NCBI GenBank assembly: GCA_903887415.1
Contig: CAISPO010000008.1
Coordinates: 20,884-84,883, forward strand
Direction of reading: 5' to 3'
DNA: 64,000 bases
DNA from: an uncultured Bacteroidota bacterium
GTDB taxonomy: Bacteria > Bacteroidota > Bacteroidia > Chitinophagales > Chitinophagaceae
The number at the start of each line of letters is the position of its first letter. Positions within the stretch are counted from its first letter, which is position 1. The translations under genes and the position numbers were made by a program. Below are positions 45,127 through 53,535 of the stretch, piece after piece. The notes under the pieces were generated by a model that saw nothing but the letters and a program-made list of their open reading frames with translations, was not told the DNA's origin and searched no databases.

Positions 45127-45918
45127 CTATTTCACTTTTGCAGAGTAGTATTCTTCAAACCAGTTTGGAACATCCTTTTTATTAAGCTTATCCCACTTTT
45201 TCTTATTCCCGTTCTTTTTGAAGTGGGCAAACATTTTAAAAGATTCGCCATCTTTGGAATTATCAAAAAAGAAAACCTGGTATGCGATCTGTGCCGCTTC
45301 AAATAACAAGTCTAACGAGCGGTAATATCTGCTTTCAATCTTGTCGTTGGGTACATCATGTCCACCTTTTGTTTTTCGTGAAGCTACCCTGAACTTATTG
45401 ATCTCCGGGTTTTCGGTGGAGACGAAGTAGAGATATACCTTATATCCCATACTGGCGGCTTCCCGCATTACATCCAGTTTCGATGAGTGCGAAAAAACCG
45501 TTTCAAAAGAGAATTTTTTCTTTTCAGTCAATATTTTTTTGCGCAGAAAATCAGCTATGATCTGAGATAAGCGTTCATCCGAGGTTTTGTCCCTCAGCTT
45601 GACATTTCCCTCTTTGAATGAATAAGCCTTTTTAAAAGCAATATCGTTGAATTCACGGCCAATAAGGCCTGATGCTAAAGCAGTGTGTGTAAATTCTTTA
45701 TTAGAAGTTACAATGTCGTAATCATTAAATGTAAATGCTCTTTCTCTTAATTTTTTAGCAATGTCGTCTGCATTTATATAAATGCCGAAATCTATCTTCC
45801 TGCCATTCACTTCCTGGTCCCTGACAAATTGAATCACAGTGCTTTTACCAGATCCATTCGGCCCAGCAAACACCCGGAGACGTAAATTGTCCTGTGAACT
45901 AATCGAGTGCGATTCCAC
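45127..45918 (-). CDS. zeta-toxin-family P-loop kinase
   Basis: A 263-residue protein with Walker A GPNGSGKST (residues 19-27), INADDIAKKL (the Asp pair typical of zeta kinases), KKFSFETVFSHSSKLDVMREAASMGYKVYLYFVST, and RVASRKTKGGHDVPNDKIESRYYRSL with the Arg-rich lid. Zeta toxins phosphorylate UDP-N-acetylglucosamine and block cell-wall synthesis; some relatives act on other small molecules. The gene overlaps the small upstream partner (45899-46147) by 20 bp. Confidence 0.85.
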   Translation of the reverse strand: MESHSISSQDNLRLRVFAGPNGSGKSTVIQFVRDQEVNGRKIDFGIYINADDIAKKLRERAFTFNDYDIVTSNKEFTHTALASGLIGREFNDIAFKKAYSFKEGNVKLRDKTSDERLSQIIADFLRKKILTEKKKFSFETVFSHSSKLDVMREAASMGYKVYLYFVSTENPEINKFRVASRKTKGGHDVPNDKIESRYYRSLDLLFEAAQIAYQVFFFDNSKDGESFKMFAHFKKNGNKKKWDKLNKKDVPNWFEEYYSAKVK

Positions 45919-46147
45919 GGCTTGCTTTCACTCGTTTTATAGGTGTGATCTTTTCAATTGTGCCGTCTGCAAAGATTTTAACTACCCAGCCATCTTTTGC
46001 TATAACATTGCATCCCATTATTTGCATTGTCTCTGCTGCGGCTTTGCGGATGCCACGTTTAGCGGCGCTAACAAGGAGTCTTTTTGTAAGATAAGGAGCA
46101 CGCACTTCAGCTACTATCTTGGCAGATTTCTTTTCTTTCGCTGTCAT
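45899..46147 (-). CDS. probable antitoxin partner of zeta-like toxin
   Basis: An 82-residue basic protein (MTAKEKKSAKIVAEVRAPYLTKRLLVSAAKRGIRKAAAETMQIMG, then NVIAKDGWVVKIFADGTIEKI). The overlap with the kinase gene and its first position are typical of an antitoxin. It does not resemble the classical three-helix epsilon antitoxin; the C-terminal half has a short KDGWVVKIFADGTIEKIxPI beta hairpin. The role is inferred from context. Confidence 0.6.
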   Translation of the reverse strand: MTAKEKKSAKIVAEVRAPYLTKRLLVSAAKRGIRKAAAETMQIMGCNVIAKDGWVVKIFADGTIEKITPIKRVKASRGIALD

Positions 46148-46189
46148 ACTTTAAAGGTACAAATTTTCATGTTTACCGCAAAATCCCCT

Positions 46190-47299
46190 TCACTGCTGCG
46201 CACTCTGTCTTTTCAGCTCATTATTCACGAGCCGAAGCCATATCTGCATACCCTTATCATTCCAGTGCGTGTCGCCCCTGCGGTAGAGTGTTGCGGGGTC
46301 CGGCGCCGCCGAGTAGATCGAATAAATATCAATAACCGGCATTTTCAATGCACTGTTTTGTTGAATACGGGGTATCATCCTGTTGTAATTTTTCGGTTGT
46401 AAGATCGTAGCGGCATTGGGGATAATGGAAAGATATATCTCGGAAAAGCCCTCCTTTTTATAGTGGTCATATATCTCATTGAGCAGGCTCACAGCGGTGT
46501 TAATATTGTTGTCGGTCAAAGGTGTATAGCTACTGTAAGCCCCCCCTTCCACCACTGTTGGTTTGAAAAACAGGTAATCTCCATTATCAGAAATAGCCGC
46601 ATCACCTGATGCCCGGTTGAACAGGTAATAGTTCATGTCCGCCTTGCGCTGCTTTAACTGATTAATGATATTGTAGTCGAAGAGGAGGTATTCTATATTG
46701 GTATTTACGAGCTGTGCGTACCTGGGCCTGCCTGCAAGCGAATAAGATTGCTTCTTAGGCGGGGCGGAAGGCTGCGCAGCCGAAGGAGCAACGGGTTGTT
46801 CTGCCGCTGCCGGCTCCCCCTTTTGCAGGCCTTTTCCTTTCAGCATATTGTATATCCACGTCCCGCTCAGTGTCTCCAATGCTAAACGCTCGGTAATTTC
46901 TATAAGGAGTATATTCTTCTTTCCGGAGTCGAGCGAATAGTTGAGCCCCAGTAGCTTTGTACCGTACTGATACTTGTTGACATTCGCAAAAATATAACCC
47001 GGCATATCTTCTGTATAGCTGTCCCCATACAGGTAAAGGTCTATATTCTTTTTTCCGTTGTCTGTGGCCTTCACAAAAGTGTAGTTCTTCAGCTCCCAGA
47101 ATTTTTTTATATCATCAAGATAAGACAGTTTGATAAGGTCGCCGCCGCCCATTTTTGTATGATTCGTTCTCCACGAGTGAACGTCGGTATGGGCATTGTT
47201 CCAATCATATATCTTGTGCATAAGGGGGGGCCATGAAGATATACCAATAGCCGCAAGCCCTATGGTAACAAATACATATGCGAGTAGCTTCTTAACCAT
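46190..47299 (-). CDS. AlgJ/AlgX-like SGNH acyltransferase partner
   Basis: A 369-residue membrane-anchored protein (helix at about 4-24). GDSYTE at residues 92-97 gives the SGNH Ser, and GDTHWNDKG near the C-terminus (Asp 343, His 345) gives the DxxH-type pair of the DHHW/AlgJ/AlgX group that transfers acetyl groups to exported polysaccharides. A Pro/Ala-rich insertion lies in the middle (EPAAAEQPVAPSAAQPSAPP). It begins one base after the stop of the MBOAT gene, so the two are co-translated. The ATG at 47299 is chosen for that reason over an upstream TTG. Confidence 0.8.
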   Translation of the reverse strand: MVKKLLAYVFVTIGLAAIGISSWPPLMHKIYDWNNAHTDVHSWRTNHTKMGGGDLIKLSYLDDIKKFWELKNYTFVKATDNGKKNIDLYLYGDSYTEDMPGYIFANVNKYQYGTKLLGLNYSLDSGKKNILLIEITERLALETLSGTWIYNMLKGKGLQKGEPAAAEQPVAPSAAQPSAPPKKQSYSLAGRPRYAQLVNTNIEYLLFDYNIINQLKQRKADMNYYLFNRASGDAAISDNGDYLFFKPTVVEGGAYSSYTPLTDNNINTAVSLLNEIYDHYKKEGFSEIYLSIIPNAATILQPKNYNRMIPRIQQNSALKMPVIDIYSIYSAAPDPATLYRRGDTHWNDKGMQIWLRLVNNELKRQSAQQ

Positions 47300-47300
47300 A

Positions 47301-48689
47301 TCAGAACTGGAAGTATATAAATTGATTTTCACCGAACACACCGAAAAAGTAACATACAAGCACCATCATAGTAAGATACAGTGCAAAAGCAGAGTCCCTC
47401 TTAATAAAATGGCTTTTGACCTTATTTTCACGGAGCAGCATGACAATAACAAACAGCACGGCAAACAACATTTCGACAACGTTCATGCCAAATTTAGACG
47501 GGCCTGTTTTAAAACTAAATATCTCCGAGATAAACCTCACAGCAGTACTAATGTTACTTGCCCTGAAAAAGATCCAGAAGATGGTTACGAGCAAAAAATT
47601 GAACGCTATAAAAACCGCATCGGCAATCACATTATTCTTCGGTTCTTTGCTGCTCTTGCCCGACAAAAGCGAAACTAATGCACCGTGCAGGGAGCCCCAG
47701 GCCACAAAAGTCCAGTTGGCGCCATGCCACAGGCCGCTGAGCAGGAAAACCAAAAATACATTTATCCTCCTCCGTGCCTCACCCTTCCGGTTACCGCCTA
47801 GGGGTATATACACATAGTCCCGGAACCATGACGACAGGGATATGTGCCAGCGCGTCCAGAATTCAGTGATATTTTTCGACTTATACGGCTCATTGAAATT
47901 CTCCATAAGGGTTATACCCATCAGCTTAGACGCCCCAAGCGCTATATCAGAATAACCGGAAAAGTCGCAGTATATCTGGAACGAATAAAACATAGCTGCT
48001 ACAGCCAGGGAGAATGAGGAGAGCGACTGATGGTGGGCAAAAGCATAATCCACCTCTACAGCTAAACGGTCTGCGATCACTACTTTCTTAAAAAAGCCCC
48101 ACACCATCCTTGCAAGGCCTTCTTTAACATTGTCCCATTTGTATTCCTTGTACTCATGAAACTGGTGCAGCATATTTTGAGGCCGCTCTATAGGTCCCGC
48201 TACCAGTTGCGGATAATACATAACGTACAGTGCATAGATCACAAAATTCCGTTCAGGTTTCTGGTTTCCGCGATACACCTCTATGGTGTAGCTCATTGCC
48301 TGAAACGTATGGAACGATAAACCGATGGGCAAAATGATGTTGAGATACGGCAATTGCGCATGAGGCAGCAGGTGGGAGATAAGCGGATCAATACTGCCCA
48401 GTAAAAAGTTGAAATATTTATAAAAAACAAGGATACCGACATTTGCAATAATACTCAGGGTAAGCCAGGCCTTTTTACGCCGCGAAGAAGCGGCTATTAA
48501 TATGCCTGCAAAATAATCAATGACAATTGTAGCGCCGAGTATAAGTATATAAACGGGTATGAACGTCATATAGAAATAACAGCTGCTGATCAGTAATAGC
48601 CAGATACGCCCTTTTTGATTCTTTATCTGGTAGTACAGGATTGATACCACCATAAAAAACACCAGGAACTGCAGTGAATTAAATACCAT
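47301..48689 (-). CDS. MBOAT O-acyltransferase (AlgI-like)
   Basis: A 462-residue membrane protein with about eleven helices. Family motifs are QLVAGPIERPQNMLHQF, YCDFSGYSDIALGASKLMG, EFWTRWHISLSSWFRDYVYIPLGGNRKG and the catalytic-His segment LLSGLWHGANWTF. AlgI-type proteins pass acetyl groups across the inner membrane to an SGNH partner, here the next gene at 46190. The polysaccharide acetylated is unknown. A -7 box ends 6 bp before the start codon, so the transcript may be leaderless. Confidence 0.93.
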   Translation of the reverse strand: MVFNSLQFLVFFMVVSILYYQIKNQKGRIWLLLISSCYFYMTFIPVYILILGATIVIDYFAGILIAASSRRKKAWLTLSIIANVGILVFYKYFNFLLGSIDPLISHLLPHAQLPYLNIILPIGLSFHTFQAMSYTIEVYRGNQKPERNFVIYALYVMYYPQLVAGPIERPQNMLHQFHEYKEYKWDNVKEGLARMVWGFFKKVVIADRLAVEVDYAFAHHQSLSSFSLAVAAMFYSFQIYCDFSGYSDIALGASKLMGITLMENFNEPYKSKNITEFWTRWHISLSSWFRDYVYIPLGGNRKGEARRRINVFLVFLLSGLWHGANWTFVAWGSLHGALVSLLSGKSSKEPKNNVIADAVFIAFNFLLVTIFWIFFRASNISTAVRFISEIFSFKTGPSKFGMNVVEMLFAVLFVIVMLLRENKVKSHFIKRDSAFALYLTMMVLVCYFFGVFGENQFIYFQF

Positions 48690-48694
48690 TGTGC

Positions 48695-48702
48695 CAAAAG
48701 TA
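48695..48702 (-). promoter_or_regulatory. -7 box (TACTTTTG) abutting MBOAT start
   Basis: On the minus strand TACTTTTG is followed by GGCACA and then, within 6 bases, the ATG of the MBOAT gene. With the usual 5-8 base distance from -7 to transcription start, the mRNA would begin at or near the start codon. Confidence 0.45.
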
Positions 48703-48752
48703 AAAAGTAAAAACCAAAAAACGTAAAGAGGTTTTATGGCTATAGCGCTACG

Positions 48753-49460
48753 CTATTTAAAATTCATCACCAGCCCCAGGCCTAGCCCGTTGGGGGCTGG
48801 CACCGGGATCATATGCATAGATATATCCCTCGAAATATCAAAATTCTTCAGATGGGCGGAGACGACCGCATCTATTACCTGCAACGCATACCCAACTGTG
48901 CTGAACATCACGGTCAGATCGAGGTATTTACTGTAGTCATTCTGAAGTTGGTTTAATTGGTCGATGCTATACTGGCCTACATACTTATCGGTTGGGTACG
49001 GATTGTTGATACGCCCTATATATGCTTTTCTGTATCCCTGGTAGCTATTAAGGTTAGTGATAAAAAAATATCCCGCAACGCCAATCCCGACATATACCAA
49101 GGGCACTTTCCAGTAATTGTGGTTGTATAGCTGCCCCAGGCCTGGCACCAGTGCACTATACAGGCCGGCTTTTTTCGGGTTTGGCTGGAAGGGGCCTTTT
49201 TTTACTACGATCATGGAAGCTGTATCCTCGCCTGGTTTGGCCTGCGGCGTTATTACCTGGATGCCCTTTCCTGCTTTTCTTTCGTGGAGCGTATCGTCTA
49301 CAATATTATTAAGCGTGGTGTCCGGTACAGCTTGCGCACGGCAGTGATTTGGCGTAAGGCCAAAGGTGCATACTATTAAAATAAAGGCAATCCTATACCG
49401 AACGGCAAAACTGCCAAACACATAGCCGTAGCCGCGCACCAGTTTGTTTTTAAGATTCAC
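48753..49460 (-). CDS. DUF5683 membrane protein
   Basis: A 235-residue protein with an N-terminal hydrophobic segment (FILIVCTFGLTPNHCRAQ) and the DUF5683 core FQPNPKKAGLYSALVPGLGQLYNHNYWKVPLVYVGIGVAGYFF, followed by NLNSYQGYRKAYIGRI. The PGxGQxYN motif is the hallmark. In Bacteroidota the gene is often near parB; here it sits between two MBOAT genes, with no parB. Function unknown, membrane location certain. Confidence 0.88.
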   Translation of the reverse strand: MNLKNKLVRGYGYVFGSFAVRYRIAFILIVCTFGLTPNHCRAQAVPDTTLNNIVDDTLHERKAGKGIQVITPQAKPGEDTASMIVVKKGPFQPNPKKAGLYSALVPGLGQLYNHNYWKVPLVYVGIGVAGYFFITNLNSYQGYRKAYIGRINNPYPTDKYVGQYSIDQLNQLQNDYSKYLDLTVMFSTVGYALQVIDAVVSAHLKNFDISRDISMHMIPVPAPNGLGLGLVMNFK

Positions 49461-49571
49461 GGGATAAAGTTAAGGGATAAATTTTAGCTGAAGGAGTAAA
49501 CGAAACCGCCCGACGGTTTTATAAAATTCTTTATCTTCACCCTCAAATCGGGCGTAACATAATACAACAAC

Positions 49572-51005
49572 ATGCTATTTAATTCAATAGAGTTTGCCAT
49601 ATTTCTCCCGATCGTTTTTACACTCTATTTGCTGTTTCAGAAAAAGTATAAGGTACAAAACTTCATCCTGCTTTTTTCCAGTTACGTTTTCTACGGCTGG
49701 TGGGATTACCGCTTTCTTTTCCTGCTCATCTTTTCCACTTTTTTAGATTACTTCACCGGTCTGAAAATTCACAAAGCAGAAAAAACACATTGGCGCAAAA
49801 CATGGCTGCTCATTAGTGTGTGCATCAATCTTGGCTTTCTAGGCTTCTTTAAATACTATAATTTCTTTGCTGATTCTTTTGCTGACCTGCTCACTCACAT
49901 GGGCTTCCATCCTGACATCTGGACAATAAAGATCATATTGCCCGTAGGTATTTCGTTTTATACTTTCCATGGCCTGTCGTATGTTTTTGATATATACAAC
50001 CGGAAGATAAAACCCACAGAAAACTTTGTTGACTATTCGGTATTTGTCAGTTTCTTCCCGCTGCTAGTGGCCGGCCCCATAGAGCGTGCCACCCATTTAT
50101 TGCCGCAGGTGGAAAACCCACGGAAGTTTGATTATGCTTATGCTGCGGATGGTATGCGGCAGATACTCTGGGGACTCTTCAAAAAAATGGTGATCGCGGA
50201 TAATTGTGCGGTGTACGTAAATAAGATATTCAGCCATTCCGGCAGCTACTCCGGCAGTACGCTGGTAGTGGGCGCGGTATTATTCACATTCCAGATCTAT
50301 GGCGACTTCTCCGGTTATTCAGACATTGCTTTGGGCACGGCAAGATTGCTGGGCTTTGAGCTCCTGAGAAATTTTGCTTTCCCTTACTTTTCAAGGGATA
50401 TCGCCGAATTCTGGCGGCGATGGCACATATCGCTCTCGTCATGGTTCAGGGACTATCTATATTATCCATTGGGCGGCAGCAGGGTATCAAAAGGCAAAGC
50501 GATAAGAAATACGTTTATCATATTCCTCGTCAGTGGCTTCTGGCATGGCGCCAACTGGACCTTTATTTTCTGGGGCGGACTGAATGCGGTCTATTTTCTG
50601 CCACTGTTACTGACCGATAAAAACAGGAACCACATAGATATTGTTGCAACCGGCAAAGTGTTGCCGTCGTTAAAAGACGCCCTGAAAATTCTGCTTACAT
50701 TTTCATTGACGGTACTGGGGTGGATATTTTTCAGGTCGGCAAACATAGGCCAGGCCTTTTCTTATATTTCCACCATTTTTTCCAGGTCGGTTTTTACGCA
50801 CCCGCAGTTCATACCCTTTACGTTGTTTACGCTTATCGGCCTGTTCATGCTGGTAGAATGGCTGCAAAGGGAAAAAAGGCACGGCCTTGAGATTCACAAC
50901 ATCAAATACCTGCCGGTGAGATGGGCCATTTATTCGGTGGTTATATTAACCATACTCAGCTTCAGCCTGTTCAAGGAGAATTCGTTTATTTATTTTCAGT
51001 TTTAA
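49572..51005 (+). CDS. MBOAT O-acyltransferase (AlgI-like), second copy
   Basis: A 477-residue paralogue of the protein at 47301. It has LLVAGPIERATHLLPQVE, YGDFSGYSDIALGTARLLG, EFWRRWHISLSSWFRDYLYYPLGGSRVSKG and LVSGFWHGANWTFIFWG (active His). It is on the opposite strand, with no SGNH partner immediately downstream (a 77-residue orphan follows), so it may use the AlgJ-like protein at 46190 or one elsewhere. Both copies end FxENxFIYFQF, so they are related but clearly diverged. Confidence 0.93.
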   Translation: MLFNSIEFAIFLPIVFTLYLLFQKKYKVQNFILLFSSYVFYGWWDYRFLFLLIFSTFLDYFTGLKIHKAEKTHWRKTWLLISVCINLGFLGFFKYYNFFADSFADLLTHMGFHPDIWTIKIILPVGISFYTFHGLSYVFDIYNRKIKPTENFVDYSVFVSFFPLLVAGPIERATHLLPQVENPRKFDYAYAADGMRQILWGLFKKMVIADNCAVYVNKIFSHSGSYSGSTLVVGAVLFTFQIYGDFSGYSDIALGTARLLGFELLRNFAFPYFSRDIAEFWRRWHISLSSWFRDYLYYPLGGSRVSKGKAIRNTFIIFLVSGFWHGANWTFIFWGGLNAVYFLPLLLTDKNRNHIDIVATGKVLPSLKDALKILLTFSLTVLGWIFFRSANIGQAFSYISTIFSRSVFTHPQFIPFTLFTLIGLFMLVEWLQREKRHGLEIHNIKYLPVRWAIYSVVILTILSFSLFKENSFIYFQF

Positions 51006-51079
51006 AAGCTTGCAAGAAGATATTAGCCAATTCTAATACATCTATGAAGGTTGCGATAATGGTATAAAAGCAATAATTT

Positions 51080-51313
51080 ATGCGCCGTAAAACAGCTACT
51101 ATAATATGCGTTAGTGGAGTGATTATAGGGTTTTTATTGATTCAGTTTGCAAGGGTTGATCCACCAAATCCGCTTCCGTCAAATATTACGGATCCAGATG
51201 ATTGGGGCGATGAGCGAACGGAAAATATAGGCAGAGTTTTAGAAGCGATATCTCTGATAAGCCTTATTCTCGTTCGTGTATTTATGAAACGCGAACGGCC
51301 TTTATCCCTTTAG
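51080..51313 (+). CDS. small membrane protein, possible haem-binding-domain remnant
   Basis: A 77-residue protein with one N-terminal helix (TIICVSGVIIGFLLIQFARVDPPNPLPSN) and a second hydrophobic stretch (VLEAISLISLILVRVFM). The segment LLIQFxRVDPPNP resembles the start of Bacteroidota haem-binding (Haem_bd) proteins, but the CxxCH that would follow is absent, so it may be a truncated or diverged relative. Uncertain; expression is not shown. Confidence 0.45.
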   Translation: MRRKTATIICVSGVIIGFLLIQFARVDPPNPLPSNITDPDDWGDERTENIGRVLEAISLISLILVRVFMKRERPLSL

Positions 51314-51339
51314 TACATTTTAGCATGTTGTTACCAATA

Positions 51340-51352
51340 CATTGCGTCTCTA
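51340..51352. repeat. half-copy of the 28-bp palindrome
   Basis: The bases cattgcgtctcta match the right half of the palindrome at 27125-27152; the left half is missing. It appears to be a decayed copy. Confidence 0.45.
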
Positions 51353-51396
51353 ACCTTCAGATCGAAAATTTTCATCCAAATCAATGCAAATTCACC

Positions 51397-53430
51397 CTAC
51401 TGCGCCAGCCAATACTTCCGCAACAACCATTCCGACAAGGCCAATAAAAGAATAATAAAGAAGTACCATTTACGGTCTATCAGCGGAACTGTTTCTGTAT
51501 TAGACTGTATAATGGGCTTGATATGGTCGTTGTGGGAAATGCTGTCATAAAGCGATGCAACGTTCCGGGCAGCAACAAACCCGCCATTGTATTTCCGGGC
51601 AAGCCCGTATAGCAAAGGATAATCCGCTCCTGACTCCATCAGCTCCAGGGGAATGCTCTCTACCACAAAAGTACCATTAGCTGAATACTGCTTTTCGTTG
51701 TAAGTAGTGTGTGCGCTATAAGTATAGGTACCGCCAGCCCAAACACCAACATTGACATTATACGCAGTACCCGACCGTTCGAAAGAAAAATTCTGTTTGC
51801 GCCCTGCACTGTCTATTATGGTCAGTTGCACATCGGGTGTGTTTACCTGCTCATTATTTGCATTCAGCAGATGGGCGCTGAGCGATATGGATTCCTGGTC
51901 GCTCCATATGTACTTCTGCAACGATACACCGAAGGGCTTTTCATTGTTGTTAGCACAAAGGAAAGCGACGGTTTGCCTGATACATTCATCGATTACAGTA
52001 TGGCCAGTAAAGTTCTTGTACTCATATAGCCGCCAGCGCCACAGTCCTTCCCCTGCCAAAATAGCTGTAGGCACACTACCCTGTTGCAATACCCATAAAG
52101 GAGCCTGCTGGCCGCCTGGCTTTTGTGAGAATAAAATACTTGCGCCCGGCCCGGCTGATAGATTGACATTGCCACTTAGCGGCGGCATTTTGTCCGCGAC
52201 CGACTGAATATTCTGTGGAACAGTAAATGTGGTAAACCCTGGTTCAAACACGGCAACCTCATCGTGCGGCGAGGCAGCCGATATGCTGCTGTGGGTAAGC
52301 TCAGATAAGCTGTTCAGTGATTTCACATCGGCCTGGCTGGTAAATATCAGCCAAAGGGGTTTATGAGCAGCAAGCAGTTGCGCAGTGATCTTATACCTCA
52401 CGGAGGGTAACCCATGGAGTATAATAACATTATAACCGGTAAGTGATGCCGGAAAATTGTCGGCTGTGCATACGGTAACCTTGTAGGCTTCCAGTCCGCT
52501 GAGCGCATCCTTGATAGCATTTACGTCCGGGTGCGGGGCGGCAGAAACTATAAGGATATTCTTCTTTTCTTCCACTACCTCTACGAAAATATCTCTGCGG
52601 TTGTTTGCTACGTTCTTTTCTCCTTCAGCCTCTGGTACCGAGATGGTGTAGTGGTGAAGGCCCGCCTTATCTGCTTTAACCGTAAATGAAACCGAACGGT
52701 CATACTTATCATTATTGACCGAGACTGGAACGGAGGAAAGCATATTCTCACCTTCTTTAATAACAGCGCTGTTATTATACCCCTTGCAGAGATCGGCAAC
52801 CACATCTGCCCGTATCTCGAAGGTGCTGTTTATAGTTGCCACCTTATTGGCATAAACCTTTGCGATCCGTATATCTTTTTGCTGCACACTGTCACCAATT
52901 GCCACGGCATACAAAGCGCTATGCAATGATAGTTGCTGGTATAGCGGGTTCATGCCCTCGTTAAAGCGTCCATCGGTAGCCAGTATCACCGCACCCAGGT
53001 TTTGCAGCCCGAAATATTCCTGCGCCCTTGATAAAGCAGCGGAAATATCTGTAGCAGGTTGCCTGTATTGAAATAAACTGTCGTTTTGTATCGTACTACC
53101 AAAACCCCATTGCACCACTTTATATTTATCCGACAGCCGGTGCGTAAGGTCTTCTATGTTTTTCCGGTAAGCGGCAGAGTCATTGCCCAGTGCATTGCCG
53201 ATAGAGCGCGAATTGTCTTGCAATAACAAGACAACCGGCTTTTCAACCACATTCTTAGTAATAATAATTGTCGGCACCAGGATAAGCAACAAGGTGAAAA
53301 ACACTACCAGGGACCGCAGTAACGAAGTAAGCCATGGATAGGGTACTGCACGCTTTTTATCAGCACGATATACCCAATAACCCGCGCCAACCGATACAAC
53401 GATAGCTAATACCCAATATATCCACTGCAT
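51397..53430 (-). CDS. membrane-anchored VWA-type protein
   Basis: A 677-residue protein with two N-terminal helices (WVLAIVVSVGAGYWV and LVVFFTLLLILVPTIII), a VWA-like domain carrying the MIDAS-type DNSRS (72-76), and a C-terminal helix (WYFFIILLLALSEWLLRKYW). The middle has beta-sandwich domains (VSFTVKADKAGLHHYTISVPEAEGEKNVANNRR) and a glutamine-amidotransferase-like segment (YNVIILHGLPSVRYKITAQLLAAHKPL). It recalls the BatA/BatB-linked membrane proteins and DUF4159-type aerotolerance proteins of Bacteroidota, but no moxR or bat gene is adjacent. It probably senses or scaffolds in the periplasm. Confidence 0.7.
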   Translation of the reverse strand: MQWIYWVLAIVVSVGAGYWVYRADKKRAVPYPWLTSLLRSLVVFFTLLLILVPTIIITKNVVEKPVVLLLQDNSRSIGNALGNDSAAYRKNIEDLTHRLSDKYKVVQWGFGSTIQNDSLFQYRQPATDISAALSRAQEYFGLQNLGAVILATDGRFNEGMNPLYQQLSLHSALYAVAIGDSVQQKDIRIAKVYANKVATINSTFEIRADVVADLCKGYNNSAVIKEGENMLSSVPVSVNNDKYDRSVSFTVKADKAGLHHYTISVPEAEGEKNVANNRRDIFVEVVEEKKNILIVSAAPHPDVNAIKDALSGLEAYKVTVCTADNFPASLTGYNVIILHGLPSVRYKITAQLLAAHKPLWLIFTSQADVKSLNSLSELTHSSISAASPHDEVAVFEPGFTTFTVPQNIQSVADKMPPLSGNVNLSAGPGASILFSQKPGGQQAPLWVLQQGSVPTAILAGEGLWRWRLYEYKNFTGHTVIDECIRQTVAFLCANNNEKPFGVSLQKYIWSDQESISLSAHLLNANNEQVNTPDVQLTIIDSAGRKQNFSFERSGTAYNVNVGVWAGGTYTYSAHTTYNEKQYSANGTFVVESIPLELMESGADYPLLYGLARKYNGGFVAARNVASLYDSISHNDHIKPIIQSNTETVPLIDRKWYFFIILLLALSEWLLRKYWLAQ

Positions 53431-53535
53431 GAGGAGGCAAGCTAAAGAAAAATTTAAAAAGAAGTTACAATTAAAATATAAAATGTGAACTTTGCGGTAT
53501 CACGTAAATACAAGCGATTATATATTTCCAACTTT

